From Streptomyces candidus (GTDB lineage: Bacteria; Actinomycetota; Actinomycetes; Streptomycetales; Streptomycetaceae), in contig NZ_JACHEM010000007.1 in the NCBI RefSeq assembly GCF_014207445.1, positions 186,001 to 250,000 of the forward strand: 64,000 bases of DNA. Reading direction: 5' to 3'. Within the stretch, counting starts at the first letter, position 1; every line of letters starts with the position of its first letter. This document shows, one piece after another, positions 52,506 to 60,807 of the stretch. The notes below the pieces were generated by a model, which was given only the letters and a program-made list of their open reading frames with translations, was not told the origin of the DNA and did no database searches. The translations under genes and the position numbers were made by a program.

Positions 52506-53768
52506 TCACCCGCGACGACGCCGACCCGCACCCGCCCGCCGAGCAGCCAGAGCACCGCCGTGCCCGGCCCCCGCCGTCCCGCTCCCGCGCCGGCGGGCGA
52601 CGAGGAGGACGGCACCTCCGGCGACGACGGCCGACGCCCCGGCACCGGTCCAGCCCAGTGCGCCGAGCGGCGCCGACGAGGGCCCGACGGCTGAGGTGCC
52701 CCCGGCCACTCCGGCGGACGGAGAAGCGGCCGGTACCGGCGCGACCGGGTCGAGACTGCCGACCGGAGCGGCCCGGCCGACGGCCGAGAAACCCCAGTCC
52801 AGCAGGGAGCGCATCTCGGTGTACACGTGGTCGTGCCGGTGCGTCTGCGGGTTCATCACCGTCACCAGCAAGGTGTGGCCGTCGCGGCGGGCCGCTTCGG
52901 CGAGGGTGTTGCCCGCGTTGGTGGTGTAACCGTTCTTCCCGCCGATCAGACCGGGGTACTTCGCGACCCCGCCGATGCCCGACAGCATCCGGTTGGTGTT
53001 GGAGATCCCGAACGGCTTGCCCTTGGTACCGGGCCCGCCGGGAAAGTCCGCGTCGGCCGTGGAGCAGTACTCCCTGAACTCCGCGTTCTTCAGTCCGGCA
53101 CGCAGGAACAACGCCAGGTCGTACGCCGACGAGACCTGCCCAGGGGTGTCGTAACCGTCGGGACTGCGCACCTGGGTGTCCCTCGCGCCGAGCTCCTCGG
53201 CCCGCCTCTGCATGTCCGCGACCGTCTTCGGCACCCCACCGTTCAGCGCGGCCAGTACGTGCACCGCGTCGTTCCCCGACCGCAGGAACACGCCCCGCCA
53301 CAGGTCTGCGGCCTCGTACTGCTGCCCGGGAACGATGCCCACCGCACTGCTCCCGGCGCCCATGCCCCTCAGCTCGTCCTCGGTGACCCGGTGGCGGGTG
53401 CCGTGCGGGACGACGGGCAGGACCGTGTCCGCGAAGAGCATCTTCAACGTGCTGGCCGGGGGCAGTGCCCAGTGCGCGTTGGACGCCCCGAGCACCTGGC
53501 CGGTGTCCGCGTCCGAGACGATCCACGACAGCGCCGAGATCCCGTGCGGCAGCGCGGGCGCTCCCGCACCGACCTGCGGCCCCGGCCTGCCCAGCAGCTC
53601 GCCGCCGGCCGTCGACATCTGCGCCGGCGGCGTCCTGGCCGCGTCGTTCCCGCCCGCCGCCATGGCAGGGGCCCCGGCGACAGCAGTGACAGCAGTGACA
53701 GCGGTGGCCGCGGCGGCAGCCAGAACAGCGAGCGCGTGCCGGAGCGAGGGGGAGGTGAAGGGGCGCAT
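52506..53768 (-). CDS. D-alanyl-D-alanine carboxypeptidase (secreted, membrane-anchored)
   Basis: A 420-residue peptidase S11/low-molecular-weight PBP. It has an N-terminal signal peptide (about residues 1-38), SxxK as STLK (Ser106, Lys109), SGN (Ser164, Asn166), and KNG at 278-280 where KTG is usual. The C terminus has a transmembrane segment (ASAVVAGGAVLLVA) and an Arg-rich cytoplasmic tail. It trims the terminal D-Ala of peptidoglycan pentapeptides. The ATG start has no clear Shine-Dalgarno site. A GGAAG / CGTT pair upstream hints at envelope-stress sigma control, but the spacing is doubtful. Confidence 0.87.
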   Translation of the reverse strand: MRPFTSPSLRHALAVLAAAAATAVTAVTAVAGAPAMAAGGNDAARTPPAQMSTAGGELLGRPGPQVGAGAPALPHGISALSWIVSDADTGQVLGASNAHWALPPASTLKMLFADTVLPVVPHGTRHRVTEDELRGMGAGSSAVGIVPGQQYEAADLWRGVFLRSGNDAVHVLAALNGGVPKTVADMQRRAEELGARDTQVRSPDGYDTPGQVSSAYDLALFLRAGLKNAEFREYCSTADADFPGGPGTKGKPFGISNTNRMLSGIGGVAKYPGLIGGKNGYTTNAGNTLAEAARRDGHTLLVTVMNPQTHRHDHVYTEMRSLLDWGFSAVGRAAPVGSLDPVAPVPAASPSAGVAGGTSAVGPSSAPLGALGWTGAGASAVVAGGAVLLVARRRGSGTAGAGHGGALAARRAGAGRRRRG

Positions 53769-53910
53769 CACTCGAACGTAACGCAGCCGGAATATGGGCT
53801 TCCGCGCTTCGGCAGTGCCTCGGCAGTGGAATTTCCCACCCCCGGAACAGGGAACGCACAGCCCCGCCAACCCGTCCACCACTCCCCGCCTCACGCGGCG
53901 GGCACGGTGC

Positions 53911-54849
53911 TCAGAACCTGCCGTAGTTCACCTGCCAGGTCGGCAGCCCCATCCGGCGCCACAGTGCGACCACCCTGTCCCGGTCGTCCAGCGAGACGCG
54001 CACCGCGTACCGCCGCCGCACATGCGCGTCGAAGAGCTCCGCCTTGACGACGTCGTCACGCCGCTGGTCACGCGCCGGCCGCATCCACAACTCGTCGTAC
54101 GGCACGTCGTGCCGCGCCAGCCACTCCTCGGTCTGCTCCCGGAACTCCTCGCCGCGCCCCGACAGCAGAACGAGCACGTCCCCGTGGGCCTGCCGGAACG
54201 CGTACAGGGCGTCCCGCACGGACGGGTTCAGCACGTCGAGCCCGCAGCGGGTGAAGTCGTAGGGCCCGCGGTCGCCGGTCAGTGCGAGCGTGCCGTCGAT
54301 GTCGCACATCACGGCCGACGGCAACGACTGATCGGCAACGTAGGGCGCCACCTCGGGCTGGTCGTTGAACCACGCGTCGGTGAGCCGCCAGCCGCCCTTG
54401 GTGGCCTTGCGGTGCTTGTCGTCCAGGATGCGGATGATGTCCTCGCCGACCGGATTCGCGCGCGCGGCGTCCCTGCGTACGCACTCCTCCACGGACACCT
54501 GCGTGAAGTCGTGGACCACGAATACGGCCTGCCCCGCCACCGCCGCCTTGAGTCGCTTCGGGATGTGCTGCGTCAGATGCGTGTTGTCGACGACGACGTC
54601 GAAACCGCCGTCCACGGCCGCCCGTACCGCCGCGTCCTGCACGGCGAGCACGGTCTGCTCACGCGCGAAGGAACGTGCACGCCCCTCCGGGGTCTCCTCC
54701 CGCTCACGTGCAGAGGGCAGGTCGAGCATGGCCCGCAGGTCATCCAGGTTGACGCGCCGCATCCGGCCCTCGGAACCGGCCTGGAGAGCGCGGGCGGCGG
54801 TGGTCTTGCCGGACGCCGGAAGGCCGGTCATCACATGTACTACGGGCAT
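53911..54849 (-). CDS. Polynucleotide 5'-kinase / 3'-phosphatase (T4 Pnkp-like RNA repair)
   Basis: A 312-residue two-domain enzyme. Residues 1-170 form a P-loop kinase (GLPASGKTT, 9-17; VNLDDLRAML; DNTHLT). Residues 178-312 form a HAD phosphatase (CDIDGTLAL with Asp183/Asp185; LLSGRGEEFREQTEEWL; LDDRDRVVALWRRMGL). This order and the ending are those of T4 polynucleotide kinase-phosphatase, which heals RNA ends before ligation. The gene begins 3 bases after the RNA ligase gene, with GAGGA inside the ligase end. Together the two can repair tRNA or other RNA cut by an anticodon nuclease. Confidence 0.9.
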   Translation of the reverse strand: MPVVHVMTGLPASGKTTAARALQAGSEGRMRRVNLDDLRAMLDLPSAREREETPEGRARSFAREQTVLAVQDAAVRAAVDGGFDVVVDNTHLTQHIPKRLKAAVAGQAVFVVHDFTQVSVEECVRRDAARANPVGEDIIRILDDKHRKATKGGWRLTDAWFNDQPEVAPYVADQSLPSAVMCDIDGTLALTGDRGPYDFTRCGLDVLNPSVRDALYAFRQAHGDVLVLLSGRGEEFREQTEEWLARHDVPYDELWMRPARDQRRDDVVKAELFDAHVRRRYAVRVSLDDRDRVVALWRRMGLPTWQVNYGRF

Positions 54850-54852
54850 GGT

Positions 54853-56055
54853 TCAGCTGTCCTCATCGGTCTGGTACGGGTCGGCGGCGACCGGCTTCAG
54901 AGACCGCCACACCAGCAGGTCGGTCGGCCTTCCCGCCAGCCGCTGGAACATCGCGGCGCGCATCGTGCGGTCGCCCAACTCCTCTACGGCCCGGGCGAAC
55001 GCGGCCCGCTCGCCGCCGAGAGGAGCGATCGTCGCATACGTCTCGTCGATGCCCCTCTCCCGCTCGGCCAGCGCCCGCTCCAGGCGGCCGGTCACCCCGC
55101 GCACCCACGCGTCGAACTCGTCCGGCACCTGCTCCAGCAGATCGTCCAACGGACTGGTCCCCGTCGCCTCCGCGACCGAGCACCCGACCGCCTGCGCCAC
55201 CAGCTTCGGCGGACGGTCCTGGAAGCGCCGAATCCCGTGCCCGCGCCAGATGTCGCGCTCGGTGACACCGGTCAGTACCTTGTGCAGGCGCACGTACTCC
55301 GCGATCTTCACCTTGGCGCGCAGACCGGAGGCGAACCGGACGACGAAGCCCTCCGCGTCGGTACCGGTGGCGGTACCACCACCGGGCAGCCTGTTCGCCG
55401 TGCTCATCTCCACCAGTTCGGCAAGAGACATCGCCGGGCCTCGCCCGACGACCGAACCTATCGGCTGCCACTGTCGCGCGACATCGGCGAGCGGGACCTC
55501 CGCACCGTCGGCACCGTACGCGGCGAGCAGGACGAGGTCGCGCCGGTCCCCGTAGTTCACGACGATGCGGTTCTCCGGGTAGAGGATCTCCGCGAGGTAC
55601 GTCGTCCCCGGCATCAGCCCGCCCGTGTCCCGGCTCGCGAGCAACCGGCCTGCCCACAGCGCCTGTTCGCTGACGAACGACCCCTTGGACGCCACGTGCC
55701 AGCGACCCGCGTAGTGGAAGACGATGCCGAGGCTGCCGTCGACCTTGTCGTACACCTCGAAGGGCTCGTCGGGCAGCGCCGGCGCGTACGGACGGTCCAG
55801 CCCGTGCTCGGCCGCGTTGAAGAACTTCGGCAGCGGCAGCGCCACCACCTCCCCGCTCCCGTTGTCGACCACCAGCCCCCTGCAACGCGTGGTCACCGCG
55901 CTCCACGCCTGTTCGTACTGACAGGACCGGGTGTACGCGTAGATCGACAACGGCAGCTCGGGATGCGTCCTGCGCGAGACAAGGCCGACGTCGACAGCCT
56001 CGGCGAGGTCGTCGGAGCGCATGAGGTGTTCGAGAGGGATACGGAGGGGAATCAT
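54853..56055 (-). CDS. T4 Rnl1-like RNA ligase
   Basis: A 400-residue nucleotidyltransferase of the RNA ligase 1 type. Upstream motif TRCRGLVVD; motif I KVDGS with adenylated Lys104; motif IIIa-like YLAEILYPENRIVVNY; motif IV EGFVVR (235-240); motif V KVKIA (248-252). A helical C-terminal domain follows. It seals 5'-phosphate and 3'-hydroxyl RNA ends using ATP. The ATG has AGGAG 8 bases upstream. The pair with the Pnkp-like gene recreates the phage T4 end-healing and sealing pathway in a bacterial chromosome. Confidence 0.87.
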   Translation of the reverse strand: MIPLRIPLEHLMRSDDLAEAVDVGLVSRRTHPELPLSIYAYTRSCQYEQAWSAVTTRCRGLVVDNGSGEVVALPLPKFFNAAEHGLDRPYAPALPDEPFEVYDKVDGSLGIVFHYAGRWHVASKGSFVSEQALWAGRLLASRDTGGLMPGTTYLAEILYPENRIVVNYGDRRDLVLLAAYGADGAEVPLADVARQWQPIGSVVGRGPAMSLAELVEMSTANRLPGGGTATGTDAEGFVVRFASGLRAKVKIAEYVRLHKVLTGVTERDIWRGHGIRRFQDRPPKLVAQAVGCSVAEATGTSPLDDLLEQVPDEFDAWVRGVTGRLERALAERERGIDETYATIAPLGGERAAFARAVEELGDRTMRAAMFQRLAGRPTDLLVWRSLKPVAADPYQTDEDS

Positions 56056-56259
56056 GTGTTTTCTCCTGGCTGATTCTCCTCATCCTGCCGCGAACAACAG
56101 TGCCAACGGAAACGATTAACCGACGTAACGGCAGCTCGGGGCGGGTCCGCAGGAGTGGGCGGCGACAGAGCCGGGCGGTCCGCTCGCGCCGCCGCCGCAG
56201 GAGCCCTGCCGACGCGTTCCACGTCCTGCCCGACGGGTCAACGCAGGCCGTGGCGAGGC

Positions 56260-57195
56260 TCATCCCTCCCGGTCGTAGCGCTGGACGAGTTCTGCGGCCA
56301 GCAACGCGGCGGCCCTGGCCACCAGTGGGTTGTCGGCCGGTGCGTCCTCCTGCTGCTTGGTCGTCAGGACGGCCATCACGAGGGGCGTGCCGTCGGGCCG
56401 CCAGGCGATGCCCGTGTCGTTGTTGCTTCCGTACCGTCCGCCACCGGTCTTGTCGGCGAGGATCCAGTCGGCGGGAAGACCGGCCCGGAAGCGGTCGCCG
56501 CTGGTGGTGTTGGCGAGCAGCCAGCCGGTGAGCCGTTCCCGGTCCTCGGGTTCGAGCGCGTCACCGAGCGCGAGGTGTGCGTAGGTCCGGGCGATGGCGT
56601 GAGGAGTGGTGGTGTCGCTCACGCGCCACGGTTCCGCCGAGTTGAGCTCGGGCTCCCACCGGTCGAGCCGGGTCCTGCCGTCCCCGATCGAGCGACAGAA
56701 CCGTGTGATCGCGGACGGACCTCCCAGCTCACGGAGCAGCAGGTTTCCCGCGGTGTTGTCGCTGTAGCAGATGGTCGCTTCGCACAGTTGAGCGACGGTC
56801 ATGCCGTTCCGGAGATTCTCGGCGGTGCCGGTACGGGGGGAGTAGCCCGAGTTCGCCACGTCCTCTGCGGTGTACCGGATGCGCCGGGCAAGGAATTCTC
56901 CGTCGCGGTCGAGGTCGCGCAGCACGGCCGCGGCGGCGATCGTCTTGAACAGTGAGCACATCGGGAAGCGTTCGTCCGCGCGGTACGCCACCACCCTGCC
57001 TGTGCGCATGTTGCGGGCGAACACGCCCAAGCGGGCGTCGTGCTCCTTCTCAAGCTTCCTCAGCCGCGCAGTGATGCGGTCCCCGGCCGGTGCGGCGTGC
57101 GCCGTTCCGCCGAGTGACAGGGTGGCGGAGAGGGCCGTAGCGGAGCCGAGAGCGAGTGCGGTGCGGCGGGACGGACGCGATCCTGCGGTGCGCAA
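56260..57195 (-). CDS. Class A beta-lactamase (Tat-exported)
   Basis: A 311-residue class A enzyme. The signal peptide has twin arginines (PSRRTALALG) and a cleavage region AHAAPA. All active-site motifs are present: SLFK (Ser81, Lys84), SDN (145-147), Glu181 in RWEPELN, and KTG (249-251). It hydrolyses beta-lactams in the extracellular space. The start is a TTG with AAAGGGGA 6 bases upstream. No BlaR/BlaI gene is adjacent; a 7-bp inverted repeat 158 bases upstream may be a regulator site. Confidence 0.93.
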   Translation of the reverse strand: MRTAGSRPSRRTALALGSATALSATLSLGGTAHAAPAGDRITARLRKLEKEHDARLGVFARNMRTGRVVAYRADERFPMCSLFKTIAAAAVLRDLDRDGEFLARRIRYTAEDVANSGYSPRTGTAENLRNGMTVAQLCEATICYSDNTAGNLLLRELGGPSAITRFCRSIGDGRTRLDRWEPELNSAEPWRVSDTTTPHAIARTYAHLALGDALEPEDRERLTGWLLANTTSGDRFRAGLPADWILADKTGGGRYGSNNDTGIAWRPDGTPLVMAVLTTKQQEDAPADNPLVARAAALLAAELVQRYDREG

Positions 57196-57719
57196 GGTGT
57201 TCCCCTTTCGGAGGTGGGCATGTTTGTGCGGAGTGCGCGACGTACATCAACACACGGGCAGACGTGACGGATTCGCGGCCGACGCGCCACCGGTCATGCC
57301 GCGCCCCTCCGCCGACTTCTCGTCACCGTCTCCCGTTTCACACACGAATACCTGAGTACCCGTACTCACTCGGACGCCGGTGCGGGGTCGGCAGTTCCGA
57401 TGCTGCGGATCTTGAGCAGGCGGCCAGGCAGGGGCAGCGGCCTCGACTCACGACCCGCTCCGGGACGTTGTGGTTTCTCACCACTACGCCGGCATACATC
57501 GGCGCGGCAGCGAAGTTCTCCGCAACTGCCCGGCTACGCCATTGACAGCCGCCCGGCGGCCTTATCCGCACGTGGAGTTGAGGGACGTGCATGCGCCGAC
57601 CGGGGCTTGTGCTGTGCCTGCCCGGAGGCGGGGCGGTCCGGCTGGCGTACGTCGTCGTCCGACCGTTCGGCGTGCACGTGGTGACGCGATTCGTGAACCC
57701 GCGCCGAGCCCCCGTTCGC
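57196..57719. other. Region upstream of the beta-lactamase without a supported gene
   Basis: 524 bases between the ATPase 3' end and the beta-lactamase 5' end. Frames on both strands (for example 57156-57545 plus) give Cys/Arg/Thr-rich products with no family features. It probably contains the beta-lactamase promoter and the inverted repeat at 57353-57368. Confidence 0.5.
57353..57368. promoter_or_regulatory. Inverted repeat upstream of beta-lactamase gene
   Basis: TGAGTAC and GTACTCA separated by CC form a perfect 16-bp palindrome with 7-bp arms, in an AT-richer patch. Possible dimeric repressor site; it differs from the BlaI/MecI TACA/TGTA consensus. Confidence 0.4.
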
Positions 57720-59696
57720 TCACGTGGCATCCCCGGCGATGCGGGGCCAGGCGGCTTCGCGCAGCAGGCGCAGGCCGTTGAGGCCGACGATGACGGTGGA
57801 CCCTTCGTGTCCGGCGACGCCGAGCGGCAGGGGGAGAGTGCCGATCAGGTCCCAGAGGACCAGGGCGGTGATGAACGTCCCGGCGATGGCCAGGTTCTGG
57901 ATGACGAGGCGCCGCGCGGTGCGGGAGAGCTGCACGATCGCGGGAATGGCGGCGAGTTCGTCGCGCACGACGACGGCGTCGGCGGTCTCCAGTGCGAGGT
58001 CGGAGCCGGCCCTGCCCATCGCGATCCCGGAGTGGGCGGCGGCCAGCGCGGGGGCGTCGTTGACGCCGTCGCCGACGACCAGCACCCTGCGTCCGTCGGC
58101 CTCCCACTCCTTCACCGCCGCCACCTTGTCCTGGGGCAGCAGCCCGGCGCGGACGTCGGTGATGCCCACCTCGGCGGCCAGGTGGCGGGCGGCACGTTCG
58201 TTGTCGCCGGTGAGCAGGACGGGGGTGCGACCGGTCAGTTCGGTGAGCGCGGCGACGGTCGCCCGTGCGTCGGGCCTCAGCCGGTCCGCGATACCCAGCA
58301 CCCCCACGACGGTGCCGTCCCGGAGTACGGCCACCGTGGTGCGCCCGGCGCTCTCCAGGTCGGCCACCGCCCTGTGGTGCGGTTGCTGAGCGGCGGGATT
58401 CAGCAGCCGTGTGGGGGAGCCGACCTGGACGGTGTGGCCCTCGATGGTGGCGGTGACGCCCTCGCCGGGAACGGAGGAGAAATCAACGGCCTCGTGCAGG
58501 AGCAGTCCGCGCTCGCGGGCGGCGTCCACGACGGCTCGTGCCAGGGGGTGTTCGCTGGGGTGCTCGGCGCCGGCGGCCAGGGCCAGCAAGGCGGTCTCGT
58601 CCAGGTCCGTGCCGGGCAGGGGGCGGATGTCGGTGACGTGCGGGGTGCCCTCGGTGAGGGTGCCGGTCTTGTCGAGAGCGACCATGTCGACCTGGCCGAG
58701 GCGCTCCATGACCACGGCGGACTTGGCCAGGACGCCGTGCCGTCCGGCATTGGCGATGGCCGACAGCAGCGGCGGCATGGTGGACAGCACGACCGCGCAC
58801 GGCGAGGCCACGATCATGAATGTCATGGCCCGCAGCAGTGCGGACTGGAGCTCGTCACCGAAGGCGAGAGGGACGGTGAAGACGGCGAGGGTCGCGAGGA
58901 CCATGCCGATCGAGTACCGCTGCTCGATCTTCTCGATGAACAGCTGGGTGGGAGCCTTGGTCTCGGAGGCTTCCTCGACCATCTTGACGATCCGGGCGAT
59001 CACCGAGTCCGACGGGTCGCGCTCGACGCGCACCCGCAGGGCGCCGGTGCCGTTCACGGTGCCGGCGAACACCTCGTCGCCCGTTCGCCTGGCCACCGGG
59101 AGCGGCTCGCCGGTGATGGTGGCCTGGTCGACGTCGCTCGTGCCGTCGAGGACCTGACCGTCGGCACCGACCCGTTCGCCGGGGCGGACCAGGATGGTGT
59201 CGCCGACCGCGAGGTGAGCGGTGTCGACGCTCTCCTCCGTGCCGTCGGGCAGCAGCCGCGTCGCGGTGGTGGGAGCGAGGTCGAGCAGACCACGTACGGA
59301 ATCCGCGGTGCGGGCGGTGGCTACGGCTTCCAGCGCGCCGGAGGTGGCAAAGATGACGATCAGTAGCGCACCGTCGAGGACCTGGCCGATCGCAGCCGCG
59401 CCGAGAGCGGCCACCACCATGAGCAGGTCCACGTCCAGGGTCTTGTCCTTGAGCGCTTTCAGGCCTTCCCATCCCGGTTCCCAGCCGCCGCTGAGGTAGG
59501 TGGCGGCGAACAGCGTGCCCGACAGCCACGCAGGCCCGCCGAGCAGGTGGACGGGGAGTGCGAGGAGGAAGAGCACCAGGGCCGCCAGCGCCCAGCGGGC
59601 TTCCGGCAGCGCCAGCAGGCGCGTCCGGCGCCGCGGCGCCGCCGACCGCGACGCAGCGGCGGGCGGCGCGGCCCGCTGATCCAGAACAGAAGACAT
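57720..59696 (-). CDS. P1B-type heavy-metal-transporting ATPase (SPC/HEGST type)
   Basis: A 658-residue metal-efflux ATPase without an N-terminal metal-binding domain. Features in order: TGEPLPV actuator motif, SPC in the membrane (VASPCAVVLS), phosphorylation site DKTGTLTEG, the EHP motif of the N domain (EHPSEHPLA), GDGVNDAPALA, and HEGST in the last membrane helices. SPC with HEGxT is the pattern of the P1B-4 group (Co2+, Zn2+, Fe2+ and similar). The ATG is divergent from the SmtB-type regulator, with the operator between them. It should pump excess metal out of the cell. Confidence 0.9.
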   Translation of the reverse strand: MSSVLDQRAAPPAAASRSAAPRRRTRLLALPEARWALAALVLFLLALPVHLLGGPAWLSGTLFAATYLSGGWEPGWEGLKALKDKTLDVDLLMVVAALGAAAIGQVLDGALLIVIFATSGALEAVATARTADSVRGLLDLAPTTATRLLPDGTEESVDTAHLAVGDTILVRPGERVGADGQVLDGTSDVDQATITGEPLPVARRTGDEVFAGTVNGTGALRVRVERDPSDSVIARIVKMVEEASETKAPTQLFIEKIEQRYSIGMVLATLAVFTVPLAFGDELQSALLRAMTFMIVASPCAVVLSTMPPLLSAIANAGRHGVLAKSAVVMERLGQVDMVALDKTGTLTEGTPHVTDIRPLPGTDLDETALLALAAGAEHPSEHPLARAVVDAARERGLLLHEAVDFSSVPGEGVTATIEGHTVQVGSPTRLLNPAAQQPHHRAVADLESAGRTTVAVLRDGTVVGVLGIADRLRPDARATVAALTELTGRTPVLLTGDNERAARHLAAEVGITDVRAGLLPQDKVAAVKEWEADGRRVLVVGDGVNDAPALAAAHSGIAMGRAGSDLALETADAVVVRDELAAIPAIVQLSRTARRLVIQNLAIAGTFITALVLWDLIGTLPLPLGVAGHEGSTVIVGLNGLRLLREAAWPRIAGDAT

Positions 59697-59751
59697 GACA
59701 AAACAACCCTTCAGGGGCGAACCGGGGGTGACACCCTCACCATACAGGAAT

Positions 59752-59771
59752 ACATGAACAGGTCTTCATGT
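59752..59771. promoter_or_regulatory. SmtB/ArsR-type operator
   Basis: ACATGAA (59752-59758) and TTCATGT (59765-59771) are perfect inverted arms with a 6-base spacer, the form of SmtB/CzrA operators. It lies between the divergent ATPase and regulator genes, 20 bases before the regulator ATG. A TATGAT -10-like element at 59780-59785 ends 6 bases before that ATG. Confidence 0.7.
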
Positions 59772-59791
59772 GTCATCGGTATGATGGTTCC

Positions 59792-60181
59792 ATGGGTCAC
59801 GGAACCGGCACCACCAGCAACGCCACCACCCGCGAGCGCCTCGACGCCGTGGGTACCGCCGACGTCGCGGCGACCCTCCAGGCCCTCGCCACCCCGTCCC
59901 GGCTGCACATCCTGGCCCGCCTCCAGGAAGGCCCCTGCTCGGTGGGCGATCTCGCCGAGGCGGTCGGCATGGAAGCCTCCGCCTGCTCGCATCAGTTGCG
60001 CCTGCTGCGCAATCTCGGCCTGGTCACCGGCGAGCGTCACGGCCGGTCGATCGTCTACGCCCTGTACGACAGCCACGTCGCCGAACTCCTCGACCAGGCG
60101 CTCTACCATGTCGAACACCTGCGACTCGGCGTCCGCGACGCCCCTGCCAGCGTCTCCGAACCGGCTGCCGCCGGGCAGTAA
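59792..60181 (+). CDS. SmtB/CzrA-type metal-sensing repressor
   Basis: A 129-residue ArsR/SmtB regulator. The winged helix includes LATPSRLHILARLQ, SVGDLAEAVGMEASACSHQLRLLRNLGLV and the RHGRSIVYALYD wing. The alpha-5 metal site is complete: Asp93, His95, His106 and His109, with the DxH(10)HxxH spacing known from zinc/cobalt sensor CzrA. A Cys in ACSHQL is also present. It should release the operator on metal binding and so derepress the divergent ATPase. No ribosome-binding site precedes the ATG and the -10 element is 6 bases away, suggesting a leaderless mRNA. Confidence 0.92.
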   Translation: MGHGTGTTSNATTRERLDAVGTADVAATLQALATPSRLHILARLQEGPCSVGDLAEAVGMEASACSHQLRLLRNLGLVTGERHGRSIVYALYDSHVAELLDQALYHVEHLRLGVRDAPASVSEPAAAGQ

Positions 60182-60286
60182 CGACGGCCTCTGGACCGCC
60201 CGTGACGGGTGACCTATCGTCTGCCGGGGTGTGCCGGTAAGTCTGGTCGGCGTGACGAAGGACCACGTCCCGGAATGGAGCGCACC

Positions 60287-60730
60287 ATGAAGAGCGACCT
60301 CACCATCAAACTCGCCCGAGTACGGCGAACGGTCTGGGCGCGGCACGCCAGCCCCTGGAGCGCGTGGTCGCGTTGGGCCACCACTCCGCTGGTACTGCTG
60401 CCGGTATGGACCCGCCGCTGGCCGCACGCGGCAGCGACGACGGCATGGTTCGCGCTCAATCCGGTGGTTTTCCCGGAACCGCCGGATGATCGGGCCTGGT
60501 CGACCCGGGCGATTCTCGGTGAGGAGCAGTGGATTGCGGACCGGCCGAAGGACCTGGCCCTGGTGGTCAACGCTTCGGCCGCGGCTGCCTCCGTCGTCGC
60601 GGTGGCTGCTGCCTACCGTCGTCGGCCGGTCGCCGCCGCATCGGCAACCGGCGCACAGATGGCTCTTACCCTGGTGTACTGGGAATTGATGACCCGTTAC
60701 CTCGGACGCCGGCAACGCTCGGCCCGGTAA
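60287..60730 (+). CDS. DUF6653-like small membrane protein
   Basis: A 147-residue protein with VWARHASPWSAWSRWATTPLVLLPVW, then WFALNPVVFPEPPDDRAWSTRAILGEEQWI and two further hydrophobic stretches (VVNASAAAASVVAVAAAY; ASATGAQMALTLVYW). The HxxPWSxWxR and NPxxFPxP pattern matches what I recall of DUF6653. Function unknown. The ATG at 60287 has GGAG 8 bases upstream. It follows the metal sensor and could be cotranscribed with it. Confidence 0.6.
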   Translation: MKSDLTIKLARVRRTVWARHASPWSAWSRWATTPLVLLPVWTRRWPHAAATTAWFALNPVVFPEPPDDRAWSTRAILGEEQWIADRPKDLALVVNASAAAASVVAVAAAYRRRPVAAASATGAQMALTLVYWELMTRYLGRRQRSAR

Positions 60731-60807
60731 GGACAACCGTTCATGGCCGCTGTGCCAGACCGCGCCAGCACGACAGCCCGACAAGCGAGGGGAAGCCGGA
60801 ACCACCC

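Noticed and set aside
53690..53727. Short tandem repeat near the 5' end of the carboxypeptidase gene (TGACAGCAG units)
   Set aside because: It encodes the Ala/Val/Thr-rich signal peptide core; only about two or three imperfect units, so not a meaningful repeat array.
57156..57545. Plus-strand Cys-containing frame upstream of the beta-lactamase, at first sight a zinc-finger protein
   Set aside because: It overlaps the beta-lactamase start antisense, has scattered cysteines without a known spacing and no codon bias.
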